A stretch of 64,000 bases of DNA from Aestuariibaculum marinum (GCF_014596975.1 NZ_JACVXD010000004.1:62001-126000); one strand, 5' to 3'. Shown: positions 18,085-29,025, counted from the stretch's first letter. The notes: generated from the letters alone by a model not told the origin. Numbers and translations: made by a program.

Positions 18085-20211
18085 ATGGCAAGAGATTTAA
18101 AATATACAAGAAATATTGGTATTGCGGCTCATATTGATGCTGGTAAAACAACAACAACAGAGCGTATACTTTATTATACTGGAGTGTCTCACAAAATTGG
18201 TGAGGTACACGATGGTGCAGCAACTATGGACTGGATGGAGCAAGAGCAAGAGCGTGGTATTACTATCACATCTGCAGCTACAACTTGTACGTGGAAATTT
18301 CCAATGGAAAATGCACAGCCATTACCAGATACTATGGATTATCACTTCAATATTATTGATACTCCTGGTCACGTTGACTTTACTGTAGAGGTAAACCGTT
18401 CATTACGTGTATTAGATGGTTTAGTATTCTTATTTAGTGCAGTAGATGGTGTTGAGCCACAATCTGAAACTAACTGGAGACTTGCAGACAACTATAAAGT
18501 GCCACGTATTGGTTTCGTTAACAAGATGGACCGTCAAGGATCTAACTTCTTAGCAGTATGTCAACAAGTAAAAGATATGTTAAAATCTAATGCGGTGCCA
18601 ATCGTATTAAACATTGGTGACGAGGCAGATTTTAAAGGTATCGTAGATTTAGTTAAGAATAGAGCTGTTGTGTGGCATGATGAAACACAAGGAGCTACTT
18701 TCGACGTTGTAGATATTCCAGAAGATATGAAAGAAGAAGCACGTAAATACCGTGCGCTTTTAATCGAGGAAGTTGCAACTTACGATGAGAACTTACTAGA
18801 AAAATTCATGGAAGATGAAGATTCTATTACAGAAGATGAAGTGCACGCTGCACTTAGAGCTGCTGTAATGGATATGGCTATCATTCCAATGATTTGTGGT
18901 TCTTCATTCAAAAATAAAGGTGTTCAGTTCTTATTAGATGCTGTATGTCGTTATTTACCTTCTCCATTAGATAGAGATAATGTAGTAGGAACAAATCCTA
19001 ACACTGGTGACGAGGAAACACGTAAGCCATCTGTAGATGAGCCGTTCGCAGCATTAGCATTTAAAATTGCTACCGATCCTTTCGTAGGTCGTTTAGCATT
19101 CTTCCGTGCTTATTCTGGACGTTTAGATGCGGGTTCTTATATCTTAAACAACCGTTCAGGTAAAAAAGAGCGTATCTCTCGTATCTACCAAATGCACTCT
19201 AACAAACAAAACGCTATCGAATATATCGAAGCTGGAGATATTGGAGCTGCAGTAGGATTTAAAGATATTAAAACTGGTGATACTATGTCTGCTGAAAATG
19301 CACCTATAGTGCTAGAATCTATGGAGTTCCCAGATCCAGTAATTGGTATCGCAGTAGAGCCTAAAACAAAGGCTGACGTAGATAAAATGGGTATGGCTTT
19401 AGCAAAATTAGCTGAAGAAGATCCAACATTTACAGCAAGAACAGATGAAGCTTCTGGACAGACTATTATTTCTGGAATGGGTGAGCTTCACTTAGATATT
19501 ATTGTTGACCGTCTTAGACGTGAGTTCAAGGTAGAAGTAAACCAAGGACAACCTCAAGTAGAGTACAAAGAGGCTGTTACTCAAACTGCTCAACACCGTG
19601 AAACTTATAAGAAACAATCTGGTGGACGTGGTAAATTCGCAGATATCGTATTTACTTTAGAGCCAGCAGAAGAAGGTAAAGATGGTTTAGAATTCGTTTC
19701 TGAAATTAAAGGTGGTAACGTTCCTAAAGAATTTATCCCTTCAATTGAAAAAGGATTCAAAGAAGCTATGAAGAATGGTCCATTAGCAGGATACGAAGTT
19801 GATGCTATGAAAGTAACATTAACAGACGGTTCTTACCACGATGTGGATTCGGATCAATTATCATTCGAATTAGCTGCGAAATTAGGATTTAAAGCTGCTG
19901 CAAAAGCTGCGAAAGCGGTAATCATGGAGCCAATGATGAAACTAGAGGTAATTACTCCAGAAGAAAACATGGGTGACATTGTAGGAGATTTAAATAGAAG
20001 AAGAGGTCAAGTAAGTGACATGAGTGATAGAGCAGGAGCTAAAGTTGTAAAAGCTATCGTTCCGTTATCAGAAATGTTTGGTTATGTAACTACATTAAGA
20101 ACATTATCTTCTGGTCGTGCAACATCTACTATGGAATTCTCACACTACGATGAAACTCCTTCAAACATCGCTGAAGAAGTAATCAAAGCAGCTAAAGGAG
20201 TTGAAGCTTAA
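18085..20211 (+). CDS. fusA: Elongation factor G
   Basis: A 708-residue translational GTPase that drives translocation. G1 AHIDAGKT (about 16-23), switch [13 protein letters not shown]3 DTPGHVDF, and G4 NKMDR are all present, followed by domains II-V with the conserved [13 protein letters not shown] region and the C-terminal [15 protein letters not shown] stretch. The full-length, str-linked copy is the housekeeping EF-G rather than an EF-G2 or TetM-like paralogue. tuf does not follow, unlike in E. coli; rpsJ comes next after 11 bases. Confidence 0.98.
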   Translation: MARDLKYTRNIGIAAHIDAGKTTTTERILYYTGVSHKIGEVHDGAATMDWMEQEQERGITITSAATTCTWKFPMENAQPLPDTMDYHFNIIDTPGHVDFTVEVNRSLRVLDGLVFLFSAVDGVEPQSETNWRLADNYKVPRIGFVNKMDRQGSNFLAVCQQVKDMLKSNAVPIVLNIGDEADFKGIVDLVKNRAVVWHDETQGATFDVVDIPEDMKEEARKYRALLIEEVATYDENLLEKFMEDEDSITEDEVHAALRAAVMDMAIIPMICGSSFKNKGVQFLLDAVCRYLPSPLDRDNVVGTNPNTGDEETRKPSVDEPFAALAFKIATDPFVGRLAFFRAYSGRLDAGSYILNNRSGKKERISRIYQMHSNKQNAIEYIEAGDIGAAVGFKDIKTGDTMSAENAPIVLESMEFPDPVIGIAVEPKTKADVDKMGMALAKLAEEDPTFTARTDEASGQTIISGMGELHLDIIVDRLRREFKVEVNQGQPQVEYKEAVTQTAQHRETYKKQSGGRGKFADIVFTLEPAEEGKDGLEFVSEIKGGNVPKEFIPSIEKGFKEAMKNGPLAGYEVDAMKVTLTDGSYHDVDSDQLSFELAAKLGFKAAAKAAKAVIMEPMMKLEVITPEENMGDIVGDLNRRRGQVSDMSDRAGAKVVKAIVPLSEMFGYVTTLRTLSSGRATSTMEFSHYDETPSNIAEEVIKAAKGVEA

Positions 20212-20222
20212 AATCTAAGAAA

Positions 20223-20528
20223 ATGAGTCAAAAAATTAGAATAAAATTAAAATCATACGATCACAACTTAGTAGATAAGTCTGCTGATAAGATTGTAAAA
20301 ACAGTAAAAAATACTGGAGCTGTAGTAACTGGACCAATTCCATTACCTACAAACAAAAAGATCTTTACTGTTTTACGTTCTCCACACGTAAACAAGAAGT
20401 CAAGAGAGCAGTTTCAATTAAGCTCTTATAAGAGATTAATGGATATTTACTCTTCGTCTTCTAAAACAATTGACGCTTTAATGAAACTTGAATTACCAAG
20501 TGGAGTTGAAGTTGAGATTAAAGTTTAA
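20223..20528 (+). CDS. rpsJ: 30S ribosomal protein S10 (NusE)
   Basis: A 101-residue S10, a small-subunit protein that also acts as NusE in antitermination complexes. Conserved [11 protein letters not shown] at the N-terminus and the GPIPLPT and [15 protein letters not shown] blocks. It is joined to the str genes directly rather than heading its own operon. The 128-base spacer after it carries two hairpins, one followed by a T-run, before rplC. Confidence 0.98.
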   Translation: MSQKIRIKLKSYDHNLVDKSADKIVKTVKNTGAVVTGPIPLPTNKKIFTVLRSPHVNKKSREQFQLSSYKRLMDIYSSSSKTIDALMKLELPSGVEVEIKV

Positions 20529-20656
20529 GTAGAACAATCGACATGTCCTTAACGACTGGTTAGGGAAAAACGGAAAAATACAATTCAAGGCTGAAATGTA
20601 TTTTTGGCCTTGAGTTTTTTTAATAACAAATAGTAATAATTAATAAATAATTTAAT
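20529..20656 (+). promoter_or_regulatory. Attenuator-like spacer between rpsJ and rplC
   Basis: The first hairpin is TCCTTAAC (20547-20554) with GTTAGGGA (20560-20567). The second is CAAGGCT (20586-20592) with GGCCTTG (20606-20612), followed by a T-run at 20615-20621, as in an intrinsic terminator. A competing pairing of AAAATAC (about 20575-20581) with GTATTTT (20598-20604) interleaves with the second hairpin, so the two are mutually exclusive or form a pseudoknot. This arrangement suggests regulated readthrough into the S10 genes. It is inferred from sequence only. Confidence 0.5.
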
Positions 20657-21274
20657 ATGTCTGGGTTAATTGGAAAAAAAATCGGTATGACCAGCATTTT
20701 CGATGAAAATGGGAAAAACATTCCTTGTACAGTAATCGAAGCGGGTCCATGTATCGTTACCCAAGTCAGAACCAACGAAGTTGATGGGTATGAAGCTCTT
20801 CAATTAGGTTTCGATGACGCGACAGAAAAAAGCGCAACTAAAGCTGACCTTGGTCATGCTAAAAAGGCTGGAACTTCTGTAAAGCGTAAAACCGTTGAGT
20901 TTAAAGGTTTTGGTGAGGAGTACAAATTAGGTGATGCGATCACAGTAGATCATTTTATCGAAGGAGAGTTCGTTGATGTTTCAGGAACGTCTAAAGGTAA
21001 AGGATTCCAAGGGGTTGTAAAACGTCACGGTTTTGGTGGTGTAGGTCAAGCGACACACGGTCAGCACAACCGTTTAAGAGCTCCAGGTTCTATTGGTGCA
21101 GCTTCATATCCTGCGAGAGTATTCAAAGGAATGAAAATGGCCGGAAGAATGGGGAATGATCAAGTGAAAGTTGAAAATTTAAGAGTTTTAAAAGTAGTTC
21201 CAGAAAAGAACTTACTTGTAGTTAAGGGATGTGTTCCTGGACACAAAAACGCTTATGTAATTATTAGAAAGTAA
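20657..21274 (+). CDS. rplC: 50S ribosomal protein L3
   Basis: A 205-residue L3, an early-assembly large-subunit protein whose loop reaches the peptidyl-transferase centre. The signature [15 protein letters not shown] and the central loop with [15 protein letters not shown], followed by [15 protein letters not shown], are intact. It is the first gene after the attenuator-like spacer. Its stop overlaps the rplD start (TAATG), which suggests translational coupling. Confidence 0.98.
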   Translation: MSGLIGKKIGMTSIFDENGKNIPCTVIEAGPCIVTQVRTNEVDGYEALQLGFDDATEKSATKADLGHAKKAGTSVKRKTVEFKGFGEEYKLGDAITVDHFIEGEFVDVSGTSKGKGFQGVVKRHGFGGVGQATHGQHNRLRAPGSIGAASYPARVFKGMKMAGRMGNDQVKVENLRVLKVVPEKNLLVVKGCVPGHKNAYVIIRK

Positions 21275-21903
21275 TGGAAGTAGCAGTTTTAGATATAAAC
21301 GGAAAAGATACTGGAAGAAAGGCAAACCTTTCTAACGAAGTATTTGCTATTGAGCCTAATAATCATGCAGTATATTTGGATGTTAAGCAATACTTAGCAA
21401 ACCAAAGACAAGGAACTCACAAGTCTAAAGAAAGAGGTGAGATCTCAGGAAGTACTCGTAAGATTAAAAAGCAAAAAGGAACAGGTACTGCTCGTGCGGG
21501 TAGCATCAAGTCTGGAGTGTTTAAAGGTGGTGGACGTATGTTTGGTCCAAGACCAAGAAACTATAGCTTCAAACTTAACAAAAACGTTAAACGTTTAGCT
21601 CGTAAATCAGCGTTAAGTATTAAAGCAGGAGAGCAATCAGTAGTTGTATTAGAAGATTTCAACTTTGAAACTCCAAAAACTAAGAACTTCACTGCAGTGC
21701 TAAAGGCCTTAAACTTAGAGAATAAAAAGTCTTTATTTGTGTTGGGTGCGTCGAATAATAATGTATATTTGTCGTCACGCAATTTACAAGGCTCTGAAGT
21801 TGTAACTGCTTCAGAATTAAACACTTACAAGATTTTAAATGCAAGTCAAGTAGTTGTTTTAGAAGGCGCTTTAGAAGGAATTGAAACAAATTTAAGTAAA
21901 TAG
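21274..21903 (+). CDS. rplD: 50S ribosomal protein L4
   Basis: A 209-residue L4, lining the peptide exit tunnel. The long basic loop containing [17 protein letters not shown], and [12 protein letters not shown], is conserved. In E. coli L4 represses its own operon by acting on the S10 leader; no equivalent is proven here, but the spacer before rplC is a possible target. It overlaps rplC by one base. Confidence 0.98.
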   Translation: MEVAVLDINGKDTGRKANLSNEVFAIEPNNHAVYLDVKQYLANQRQGTHKSKERGEISGSTRKIKKQKGTGTARAGSIKSGVFKGGGRMFGPRPRNYSFKLNKNVKRLARKSALSIKAGEQSVVVLEDFNFETPKTKNFTAVLKALNLENKKSLFVLGASNNNVYLSSRNLQGSEVVTASELNTYKILNASQVVVLEGALEGIETNLSK

Positions 21904-21908
21904 AAACC

Positions 21909-22199
21909 ATGAGTATCTTAATTAAACCTATAATCACAGAGAAAGCGACTGCAGATAGCGAGTTAAGAAACTGCTATACTTTCGCAGTGAACACAAAGGC
22001 GAACAAGATAGAAATCAAGAAAGCGGTAGAAGCTGCTTACGGTGTTTCTGTTGAAAAAGTTCGTACTATAAATGTCCGTCCAGAAAGAAGAACTCGTTAT
22101 ACAAAAACAGGTCTTCAACATGGTAAAACAAATGCTGTTAAAAAAGCAATTGTACAACTGGCGGAAGGTGAAATGATTGATTTATACAGTAACATGTAA
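21909..22199 (+). CDS. rplW: 50S ribosomal protein L23
   Basis: A 96-residue L23, located at the tunnel exit where trigger factor and SRP dock. Recognised by ILIKPIITEKAT at the N-terminus and VRTINVRPERRTRY in the middle. Normal length. It lies 5 bases after rplD and 10 before rplB in the standard S10 order. Confidence 0.97.
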   Translation: MSILIKPIITEKATADSELRNCYTFAVNTKANKIEIKKAVEAAYGVSVEKVRTINVRPERRTRYTKTGLQHGKTNAVKKAIVQLAEGEMIDLYSNM

Positions 22200-22209
22200 T
22201 TAAAGACAA

Positions 22210-23034
<825 letters not shown>

Positions 23035-23037
23035 GAC

Positions 23038-23316
23038 ATGGCAAGATCATTAAAAAAAGGACCTTACGTTCATTATAAATTAGAAAGAAAAGTAGCTGCT
23101 AACGTTGAGTCTGGTAAGAAAACAGTAATTAAAACTTGGTCTCGTGCCAGTATGATTACTCCAGATTTCGTAGGACAAACAATCGCAGTACACAATGGCC
23201 GTCAATTCGTTCCAGTATATGTTACTGAAAACATGGTAGGTCATAAATTAGGAGAATTTTCACCAACACGTTCATTCCGTGGACATGCAGGTGCTAAAAA
23301 CAAAGGTAAAAAGTAG
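23038..23316 (+). CDS. rpsS: 30S ribosomal protein S19
   Basis: A 92-residue S19 of the small-subunit head, which contacts S13 and the A-site finger. The N-terminal [12 protein letters not shown] and the C-terminal [17 protein letters not shown] are diagnostic. Length is normal. It sits 3 bases after rplB and 6 before rplV. Confidence 0.98.
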   Translation: MARSLKKGPYVHYKLERKVAANVESGKKTVIKTWSRASMITPDFVGQTIAVHNGRQFVPVYVTENMVGHKLGEFSPTRSFRGHAGAKNKGKK

Positions 23317-23322
23317 TAAGCT

Positions 23323-23730
23323 ATGGGAAGTCGTAAAAAACAAATGGCAGACGCTATTAAGGAAGAGAAAAAGCTAGTTGCTTTTGCTAAGCTTAATAAT
23401 TGTCCTACGTCACCAAGAAAAATGCGCTTAGTAGCCGATTTAGTAAGAGGTGAAAAAGTTGAGAAAGCACTAAACATATTAAAATTTAGCCAAAAAGAAG
23501 CTTCAAACCGTTTAGAGAAATTGTTATTATCTGCAATTGCAAACTGGCAAGCTAAAAACGAAGATGCAAGCATCGAAGACGCTGAATTATTTGTAAAAGA
23601 GATTAGAGTAGATGGCGGATCCATGTTAAAAAGATTACGTCCAGCTCCTCAAGGTCGTGCACACAGAATTAGAAAACGTTCTAACCACGTAACTATCGTT
23701 GTTGGAGCTAACAATAACACACAAAGCTAA
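23323..23730 (+). CDS. rplV: 50S ribosomal protein L22
   Basis: A 135-residue L22, which lines the exit tunnel. The core has [18 protein letters not shown], the [18 protein letters not shown] hairpin and [12 protein letters not shown] basic N-terminal extension of about 20 residues ([17 protein letters not shown]) precedes the usual start, making it longer than the 110-residue E. coli protein. No closer internal methionine explains it away, and the ATG at 23323 keeps a 6-base gap to rpsS. Confidence 0.97.
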   Translation: MGSRKKQMADAIKEEKKLVAFAKLNNCPTSPRKMRLVADLVRGEKVEKALNILKFSQKEASNRLEKLLLSAIANWQAKNEDASIEDAELFVKEIRVDGGSMLKRLRPAPQGRAHRIRKRSNHVTIVVGANNNTQS

Positions 23731-23739
23731 GATAGAAGT

Positions 23740-24456
23740 ATGGGACAAAAAACAAATCCAATCGGAAATCGCTTAGGTATTATCAGAGGATGGGAATCTA
23801 ACTGGTACGGTGGTAATGACTACGGAGATAAGCTTGCCGAAGATGATAAAATTAGAAAATACGTTCACGCGCGTTTATCTAAAGCTAGTGTAAGTAGAGT
23901 AATTATTGAGCGTACTCTAAAACTTGTAACCGTTACTATCACTACTGCTAGACCTGGTATTATTATCGGTAAAGGTGGACAAGAGGTAGACAAGTTAAAA
24001 GAAGAGCTTAAGAAAATTACTGGAAAAGAAGTTCAGATTAACATCTTTGAAATTAAAAGACCTGAACTTGATGCATATTTAGTAGGAGCAAGTATTGCTC
24101 GTCAAATTGAAAACCGTATTTCATACAGACGTGCAATCAAAATGGCTATCGCTGCTACAATGCGAATGAATGCTGAAGGAATTAAAATCGAAATTAGTGG
24201 ACGTTTAAACGGTGCTGAGATGGCACGTTCTGAGCACTACAAAGAAGGTCGTATTCCTTTATCAACCTTTAGAGCCGATATTGACTATGCTTTAGTTGAG
24301 GCACACACTACTTATGGTAGATTGGGTGTTAAAGTATGGATCATGAAGGGTGAAGTATATGGTAAAAGAGAGCTTTCTCCGCTTGTTGGGTTATCTAAGA
24401 AGCAAGGAAAAGGTGGAGCCGGACGTGGAAACTCTAAACCTCGTCGTAGAAAGTAA
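23740..24456 (+). CDS. rpsC: 30S ribosomal protein S3
   Basis: A 238-residue S3, forming the mRNA entry tunnel with S4 and S5. It starts [13 protein letters not shown]. The KH-domain loop reads [11 protein letters not shown] near residue 70, and the C-terminal domain has [12 protein letters not shown] and [12 protein letters not shown]. The Lys/Arg-rich tail ends in RRRK. It lies 9 bases after rplV and 19 before rplP. Confidence 0.98.
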   Translation: MGQKTNPIGNRLGIIRGWESNWYGGNDYGDKLAEDDKIRKYVHARLSKASVSRVIIERTLKLVTVTITTARPGIIIGKGGQEVDKLKEELKKITGKEVQINIFEIKRPELDAYLVGASIARQIENRISYRRAIKMAIAATMRMNAEGIKIEISGRLNGAEMARSEHYKEGRIPLSTFRADIDYALVEAHTTYGRLGVKVWIMKGEVYGKRELSPLVGLSKKQGKGGAGRGNSKPRRRK

Positions 24457-24475
24457 TTTTTTAAAGTAAAGAAAA

Positions 24476-24895
24476 ATGTTACAGCCTAAAAGAACAAAAT
24501 TTCGTAAGCAACAAAAAGGACGTATGAAAGGTCTGTCTCAAAGAGGACACCAACTTTCAAACGGAACTTTTGGAATAAAAGCATTAGACGCTGTGTTTAT
24601 CACGTCTCGTCAAATAGAAGCTGCACGTATTGCTGCTACCCGTTACATGAAAAGAGAGGGGCAACTGTGGATTAAAATTTTCCCAGACAAGCCAATCACT
24701 AAAAAGCCTTTAGAGGTACGTATGGGTAAAGGTAAAGGTGCTGTTGAATATTGGGTGGCAGTAGTTAAACCAGGAAGAGTATTATTTGAAATTGGAGGTG
24801 TGCCTTTAGAAGTAGCGCAAGAAGCGTTACGTTTAGCAGCACAAAAACTTCCAGTAAAAACTAAGTTTTTAATTGCTCGCGATTACGAAGCATAA
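24476..24895 (+). CDS. rplP: 50S ribosomal protein L16
   Basis: A 139-residue L16, which positions tRNA in the A and P sites. Recognised by [16 protein letters not shown], the [19 protein letters not shown] block and the C-terminal [11 protein letters not shown]. Length is normal. The rpmC frame can be read from inside its 3' end, but the real rpmC start lies after its stop. Confidence 0.98.
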   Translation: MLQPKRTKFRKQQKGRMKGLSQRGHQLSNGTFGIKALDAVFITSRQIEAARIAATRYMKREGQLWIKIFPDKPITKKPLEVRMGKGKGAVEYWVAVVKPGRVLFEIGGVPLEVAQEALRLAAQKLPVKTKFLIARDYEA

Positions 24896-24908
24896 TTTAT
24901 TTGATATT

Positions 24909-25100
24909 ATGAAACAATCAGAAATTAAAGAATTATCAGTAGCCGAGTTACAAGAGAAACTTGGTGAAACAAAAAAGAGTTATTCAGACCTAAAATTAGC
25001 TCATGCAATATCTCCTTTAGAGAATCCAATTCAATTACGTTCTTTAAGAAGAGACGTAGCAAGAATTGCGACCGAATTAACTAAAAGAGAATTACAATAA
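24909..25100 (+). CDS. rpmC: 50S ribosomal protein L29
   Basis: A 63-residue L29, a helical hairpin at the tunnel exit. I place the start at 24909 (MKQSEIKELS); the longer frame from 24873 would overlap rplP and adds residues foreign to the family. ELQEKLGETKKSYSDLKLAHAISPLENP and the RRDVARIATELTKRE helix are typical of the Bacteroidota form. Confidence 0.96.
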   Translation: MKQSEIKELSVAELQEKLGETKKSYSDLKLAHAISPLENPIQLRSLRRDVARIATELTKRELQ

Positions 25101-25112
25101 TTCTGCTAAAAG

Positions 25113-25370
25113 ATGGAAACAAGAAATTTAAGAAAAGAACGTATAGGAGTTGTTACTAGTAACAAAATGCAGAAATCTATTGTAGTTTCTGAGGTTAAAA
25201 AAGTAAAACACCCTATGTATGGTAAGTTCGTGTTAAAAACGAAAAAATACGTTGCACACGACGAAACAAACGATTGTAACATTGGAGATACTGTAAGAAT
25301 CATGGAAACACGACCTTTAAGTAAATCTAAATGTTGGAGATTAGTTGAAATCATAGAAAGAGCTAAATAA
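25113..25370 (+). CDS. rpsQ: 30S ribosomal protein S17
   Basis: An 85-residue S17, an OB-fold primary 16S binder. The [27 protein letters not shown], and [19 protein letters not shown] stretches are diagnostic. The gap to rplN is 2 bases, and rplN starts right after TAAATAATT with no Shine-Dalgarno sequence, which is typical of the whole array. Confidence 0.98.
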   Translation: METRNLRKERIGVVTSNKMQKSIVVSEVKKVKHPMYGKFVLKTKKYVAHDETNDCNIGDTVRIMETRPLSKSKCWRLVEIIERAK

Positions 25371-25372
25371 TT

Positions 25373-25741
25373 ATGGTACAGCAAGAATCAAGATTAAAAG
25401 TAGCAGACAACACTGGAGCAAAAGAAGTTTTGGTAATCCGTGTTCTAGGTGGTACAAAAAGAAGATATGCTTCTGTTGGAGATAAAATTGTAGTTTCTGT
25501 AAAAGATGCTACTCCTAACGGAAACGTAAAAAAGAAAGCGGTTTCTACTGCGGTTGTTGTACGTACTAAGAAAGAAGTAAGAAGACCAGACGGATCTTAT
25601 ATTAGATTCGACGATAATGCTTGTGTATTATTAAACCCAGCGGGTGAGATGAGAGGTACACGTGTATTTGGTCCTGTTGCTAGAGAGCTTCGTGATAAAC
25701 AATTCATGAAAATAGTATCATTAGCACCAGAAGTGCTTTAA
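25373..25741 (+). CDS. rplN: 50S ribosomal protein L14
   Basis: A 122-residue L14, at the intersubunit face and the docking site of RsfS, whose gene is also in this window (50784-51155). [18 protein letters not shown] and the C-terminal [14 protein letters not shown] are conserved. It is followed 15 bases later by rplX. Confidence 0.98.
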   Translation: MVQQESRLKVADNTGAKEVLVIRVLGGTKRRYASVGDKIVVSVKDATPNGNVKKKAVSTAVVVRTKKEVRRPDGSYIRFDDNACVLLNPAGEMRGTRVFGPVARELRDKQFMKIVSLAPEVL

Positions 25742-25756
25742 TACATTAAATTAAAG

Positions 25757-26068
25757 ATGACAAAGCTTAAAATAAAAACTGGAGATACTGTAAAAGTAAT
25801 TGCTGGAGACCACAAAGGTACAGAAGGTAAAGTACAAAAAGTATTAATAGAAAAGAACAAAGCGATCGTTGAGGGGGTTAACTTGGTTAAGAAACACACT
25901 AAACCAAGTGCCCAAAATCCTCAAGGTGGTATCGTAGAGAAAGAGGCTCCTATTCATATTTCAAACTTAGCGTTGTTAACTTCTAAAGGAGAAACAACAA
26001 GAGTAGGTTATAAAGTAGAAGGCGATAAAAAAGTAAGATTTTCTAAAAAATCTAATGAAGTATTATAG
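25757..26068 (+). CDS. rplX: 50S ribosomal protein L24
   Basis: A 103-residue L24, an assembly initiator. The KOW motif [18 protein letters not shown] is near the N-terminus, followed by [18 protein letters not shown] and [10 protein letters not shown]. Length is as expected. It lies 2 bases before rplE, inside the spc gene order. Confidence 0.98.
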   Translation: MTKLKIKTGDTVKVIAGDHKGTEGKVQKVLIEKNKAIVEGVNLVKKHTKPSAQNPQGGIVEKEAPIHISNLALLTSKGETTRVGYKVEGDKKVRFSKKSNEVL

Positions 26069-26070
26069 TT

Positions 26071-26622
26071 ATGGCATATTCACCTAGACTTAAAGAAGAG
26101 TATAAAAGCAGAATAATTGCTGCTCTTACAGAAGAATTTGGATATAATAATGTAATGCAAGTTCCTAAACTAGAAAAGATAGTAATATCTAAAGGTGTGG
26201 GAGCTGCAGTTGCAGACAAAAAGTTAATTGACTACGCAGTAGAAGAGTTAACAACTATATCTGGACAGAAAGCGGTAGCAACTTTATCTAAAAAAGATGT
26301 TGCAACGTTTAAATTACGTAAAGGGATGCCAATTGGTGCAAAAGTAACTTTACGTGGAGAAATGATGTACGAATTTTTAGATCGTTTAGTAACATCTGCT
26401 TTACCTCGAGTAAGAGATTTTAACGGAATTAAAGCTACAGGATTTGACGGACGTGGTAACTATAACTTAGGAATCACAGAGCAAATCATTTTCCCAGAGA
26501 TAAATATTGATAAAGTTAATAGAATCTCAGGAATGGATATTACATTTGTAACATCAGCTGAAACCGATAAAGAAGCAAAATCATTATTAACCGAATTAGG
26601 ATTACCTTTTAAAAAGAACTAA
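26071..26622 (+). CDS. rplE: 50S ribosomal protein L5
   Basis: A 183-residue L5, which carries 5S rRNA and contacts P-site tRNA. The [12 protein letters not shown] region, [24 protein letters not shown] and [10 protein letters not shown] are diagnostic. Unlike E. coli, where S8 binds near the rplE start, no hairpin is evident before this gene; the hairpin lies before rpsH instead. Confidence 0.98.
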   Translation: MAYSPRLKEEYKSRIIAALTEEFGYNNVMQVPKLEKIVISKGVGAAVADKKLIDYAVEELTTISGQKAVATLSKKDVATFKLRKGMPIGAKVTLRGEMMYEFLDRLVTSALPRVRDFNGIKATGFDGRGNYNLGITEQIIFPEINIDKVNRISGMDITFVTSAETDKEAKSLLTELGLPFKKN

Positions 26623-26625
26623 GTT

Positions 26626-26895
26626 ATGGCTAAAGAATCAATGAAAGCCCGCGAGGTAAAAAGAGCAAAAACAGTAGCAAAGTATGCTGAGAAACGTAAA
26701 GCTTTAAAAGAAGCTGGAGACTACGAAGCATTACAAAAGTTACCAAAAAATGCTTCTCCTATTCGTAAACATAATAGATGTAAATTAACAGGAAGACCTA
26801 GAGGTTACATGAGAACATTTGGTATCTCACGTGTAACGTTTAGAGAAATGGCCAATCAAGGTCTTATTCCTGGTGTTAAAAAAGCAAGTTGGTAA
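26626..26895 (+). CDS. rpsN: 30S ribosomal protein S14, zinc-independent form
   Basis: An 89-residue S14 in the long, zinc-free (C-) form: the short four-Cys zinc ribbon is absent and the region reads [20 protein letters not shown], with a single Cys. It is a late-assembly protein of the 30S head. It starts 3 bases after rplE. A 72-base spacer with a hairpin separates it from rpsH. Confidence 0.97.
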   Translation: MAKESMKAREVKRAKTVAKYAEKRKALKEAGDYEALQKLPKNASPIRKHNRCKLTGRPRGYMRTFGISRVTFREMANQGLIPGVKKASW

Positions 26896-26920
26896 TATTA
26901 TTTTAAATAATCAGATTTAA

Positions 26921-26945
26921 GGTTCGGCTACCAACGCCGAAAACC
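26921..26945 (+). promoter_or_regulatory. Hairpin in the rpsN-rpsH spacer
   Basis: GGTTCGGC (26921-26928) pairs with GCCG (26936-26939) and AACC (26942-26945), leaving a 2-base AA bulge and a 7-base loop TACCAAC. There is no T-run, so it is not a terminator. It lies 23 bases before the S8 start codon. S8 is the autoregulator of the spc operon in E. coli, so a binding site is conceivable but unproven. Confidence 0.45.
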
Positions 26946-26967
26946 AAAATCGCAAAATCAATTCATT

Positions 26968-27366
26968 ATGTACACAGATCCAATAGCGGATTATTTGACA
27001 AGAGTTAGAAATGCTGTGCGTGCAAACCACAGAGTGGTTGAAATCCCAGCATCTAACTTAAAGAAAGACATCACTAAAATATTATTCGAGCAAGGATATA
27101 TTTTAAGTTACAAGTTCGATGATTCTACAGTACAAGGAACTATTAAAATAGCCCTTAAGTACAACAAGGAAACAAAAGAGCCTGTAATCAAGAAGATTGA
27201 GAGAGTAAGTAAACCAGGTTTACGTAAGTATGCAAGTTCAAAGGAACTTCCTAGAATTCTTAACGGTCTTGGTATTGCCATCGTTTCTACTTCTCACGGA
27301 GTAATGACTGGTAAACAAGCCAAGAGAGACAATGTAGGTGGTGAAGTTTTATGTTACGTTTACTAA
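26968..27366 (+). CDS. rpsH: 30S ribosomal protein S8
   Basis: A 132-residue S8, a primary binder of 16S helix 21 and repressor of the spc operon in E. coli. TDPIADYLTRVRNA at the N-terminus and GIAIVSTSHGVMTGKQAK at the C-terminus (the RNA-binding loop STSHGVM) are intact. The 72-base spacer upstream with its bulged hairpin is the only notable gap in the spc part of the array. Confidence 0.98.
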   Translation: MYTDPIADYLTRVRNAVRANHRVVEIPASNLKKDITKILFEQGYILSYKFDDSTVQGTIKIALKYNKETKEPVIKKIERVSKPGLRKYASSKELPRILNGLGIAIVSTSHGVMTGKQAKRDNVGGEVLCYVY

Positions 27367-27377
27367 AAATATAAGAT

Positions 27378-27920
27378 ATGTCAAGAATAGGTAATAACCC
27401 AGTAGTAATTCCAAACGGAGTTACAGTTGATGTAAAAGACAACTTAATTACAGTAAAAGGAAAGTTAGGAGAATTAACTCAAACTTTCGAATCTGTAGAT
27501 GTTAAAGTTGAAGATACTAATGTTTTAGTAACACGTTCTGCTGATTCTAAAGACCAAAAGGCAAAACACGGTCTTTACAGAGCTTTAGTAAACAACATGA
27601 TTAAAGGTGTTTCTGAAGGTTGGACAAAAGAATTAGAATTAGTAGGTGTAGGATATAGAGCTAGCAACCAAGGTAACAAACTTGAATTAGCTTTAGGTTT
27701 TTCTCATAATATTGTAATGGACTTAGCTCCAGAAATTAAGGTTGAAACAGTATCTGAAAAAGGGAAGAATCCATTAGTGAAACTAACATCTCATGACAAA
27801 CAACTTGTAGGACAAGTAGCTGCGAAAATTCGCGGATTTAGAAAACCAGAGCCTTACAAAGGTAAAGGTATCAAGTTTGTTGGTGAAGTTTTAAGAAGAA
27901 AAGCAGGTAAATCAGCTTAA
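27378..27920 (+). CDS. rplF: 50S ribosomal protein L6
   Basis: A 180-residue L6 with two related alpha/beta domains, near the factor-binding site. The MSRIGNNPVVIPNGV start, KGVSEGWTKELELVGVGYRA in the middle and the C-terminal signature PEPYKGKGIKFVGE(V/L)RRKAGK-type stretch are clear. It lies 11 bases after rpsH. Confidence 0.98.
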   Translation: MSRIGNNPVVIPNGVTVDVKDNLITVKGKLGELTQTFESVDVKVEDTNVLVTRSADSKDQKAKHGLYRALVNNMIKGVSEGWTKELELVGVGYRASNQGNKLELALGFSHNIVMDLAPEIKVETVSEKGKNPLVKLTSHDKQLVGQVAAKIRGFRKPEPYKGKGIKFVGEVLRRKAGKSA

Positions 27921-27930
27921 TAAGTAAGTT

Positions 27931-28287
27931 ATGGCATTGACAAAACACGAAAGAAGAATAAGAATTAAAAACAGAATTCGTAAGATTGTTTCTGGAACAG
28001 AAGCAAGACCAAGATTAACTGTTTTTAGAAGTAATAAAGAAATTTATGCTCAAATTGTAGATGACGTAACTGGTAAAACTATCAGTGCTGCATCTTCAAG
28101 AGACAAAGATATTAGTTCTGTAAAAGCTACTAAAATAGAATTAGCTAAGTTAGTAGGTAAAACAGTTGCTGAGAAAGCTATGAAAGCAGGTATAGAAACT
28201 ATCGCTTTTGATAGAGGTGGATATTTATACCATGGTAGAGTAAAATCGTTAGCTGAAGGGGCTAGAGAAGCAGGACTTAAATTCTAA
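27931..28287 (+). CDS. rplR: 50S ribosomal protein L18
   Basis: A 118-residue L18, which binds 5S rRNA with L5. [28 protein letters not shown] N-terminus and the C-terminal [21 protein letters not shown] are diagnostic. It lies 10 bases after rplF and 5 before rpsE. Confidence 0.98.
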   Translation: MALTKHERRIRIKNRIRKIVSGTEARPRLTVFRSNKEIYAQIVDDVTGKTISAASSRDKDISSVKATKIELAKLVGKTVAEKAMKAGIETIAFDRGGYLYHGRVKSLAEGAREAGLKF

Positions 28288-28292
28288 AAATT

Positions 28293-28817
28293 ATGTTTCA
28301 AAAATATAAAAGCGCAGAGTTAGTAAAACCAGGTGGATTAGATCTTAAAGATCGTTTAGTTGGTGTACAAAGAGTTACCAAAGTAACTAAAGGAGGTAGA
28401 GCATTTGGTTTTTCAGCAATCGTAGTAGTAGGTGATGAGGCTGGTGTTGTAGGTCAAGGTTTAGGAAAATCTAAAGACGTTGCAACAGCTATCGCTAAAG
28501 CTGTAGAAGATGCAAAGAAAAACTTAGTGAGAATTCCATTAAAAGGAAAAACATTACCTCACGAGCAAAAAGGTAAATTCGGAGGAGCTAGAGTAAACAT
28601 CATGCCTGCTGCAGAAGGTACCGGAGTAATTGCTGGTGGTGCTGTAAGAACAGTATTAGAGGCAGTTGGTGTACACGACGTATTATCTAAATCTCAAGGA
28701 TCATCTAACCCTCATAACGTGGTAAAAGCAACATTTGATGCTTTATTACAATTAAGAGATGCTAACGCGATCGCTAGAGATAGAGGTATTTCACTTGAAC
28801 AAGTTTTTAAAGCTTAA
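28293..28817 (+). CDS. rpsE: 30S ribosomal protein S5
   Basis: A 174-residue S5, important for decoding fidelity. The double-stranded-RNA-binding-like N-terminal domain has [22 protein letters not shown], and the C-terminal domain has [20 protein letters not shown] and [19 protein letters not shown]. Length is normal. It lies 12 bases before rpmD. Confidence 0.98.
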   Translation: MFQKYKSAELVKPGGLDLKDRLVGVQRVTKVTKGGRAFGFSAIVVVGDEAGVVGQGLGKSKDVATAIAKAVEDAKKNLVRIPLKGKTLPHEQKGKFGGARVNIMPAAEGTGVIAGGAVRTVLEAVGVHDVLSKSQGSSNPHNVVKATFDALLQLRDANAIARDRGISLEQVFKA

Positions 28818-28829
28818 AAATTTAAAGAG

Positions 28830-29009
28830 ATGGCAAAAATTAAAGTTACAAAAGTTAAAAGCGCTATCAACAAGCCGCTTAGACAAAAAAGAGTACTTGA
28901 GTCTCTTGGATTAAAAAAGATTGGTCAAGTAGTAGAGCATGAAACCACACCAAGTATCCTTGGTATGGTTGCTAAAGTTTCACATTTAGTTTCTGTAGAA
29001 GAAGCTTAA
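28830..29009 (+). CDS. rpmD: 50S ribosomal protein L30
   Basis: A 59-residue L30, easily missed because of its size. Translation begins MAKIKVTKVKSAINKP and continues with LRQKRVLESLGLKKIGQ and the family's HETTPSILGMVAKVSHLV. The ATG follows TTTAAAGAG and lies 12 bases after rpsE; the stop is 16 bases before rplO. The position between rpsE and rplO is the canonical one. Confidence 0.97.
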   Translation: MAKIKVTKVKSAINKPLRQKRVLESLGLKKIGQVVEHETTPSILGMVAKVSHLVSVEEA

Positions 29010-29025
29010 AAATATAAACTGAAAA

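Noticed and set aside
20599..20606. TATTTTTG as a promoter box for rplC
   Set aside because: It lies inside the loop and 3' arm of the terminator-like hairpin, and no TTG is found at -33. The attenuator reading explains the bases better.
23241..23624. 127-codon minus-strand frame across rpsS/rplV
   Set aside because: It is antisense to two universal ribosomal genes, with no family resemblance.
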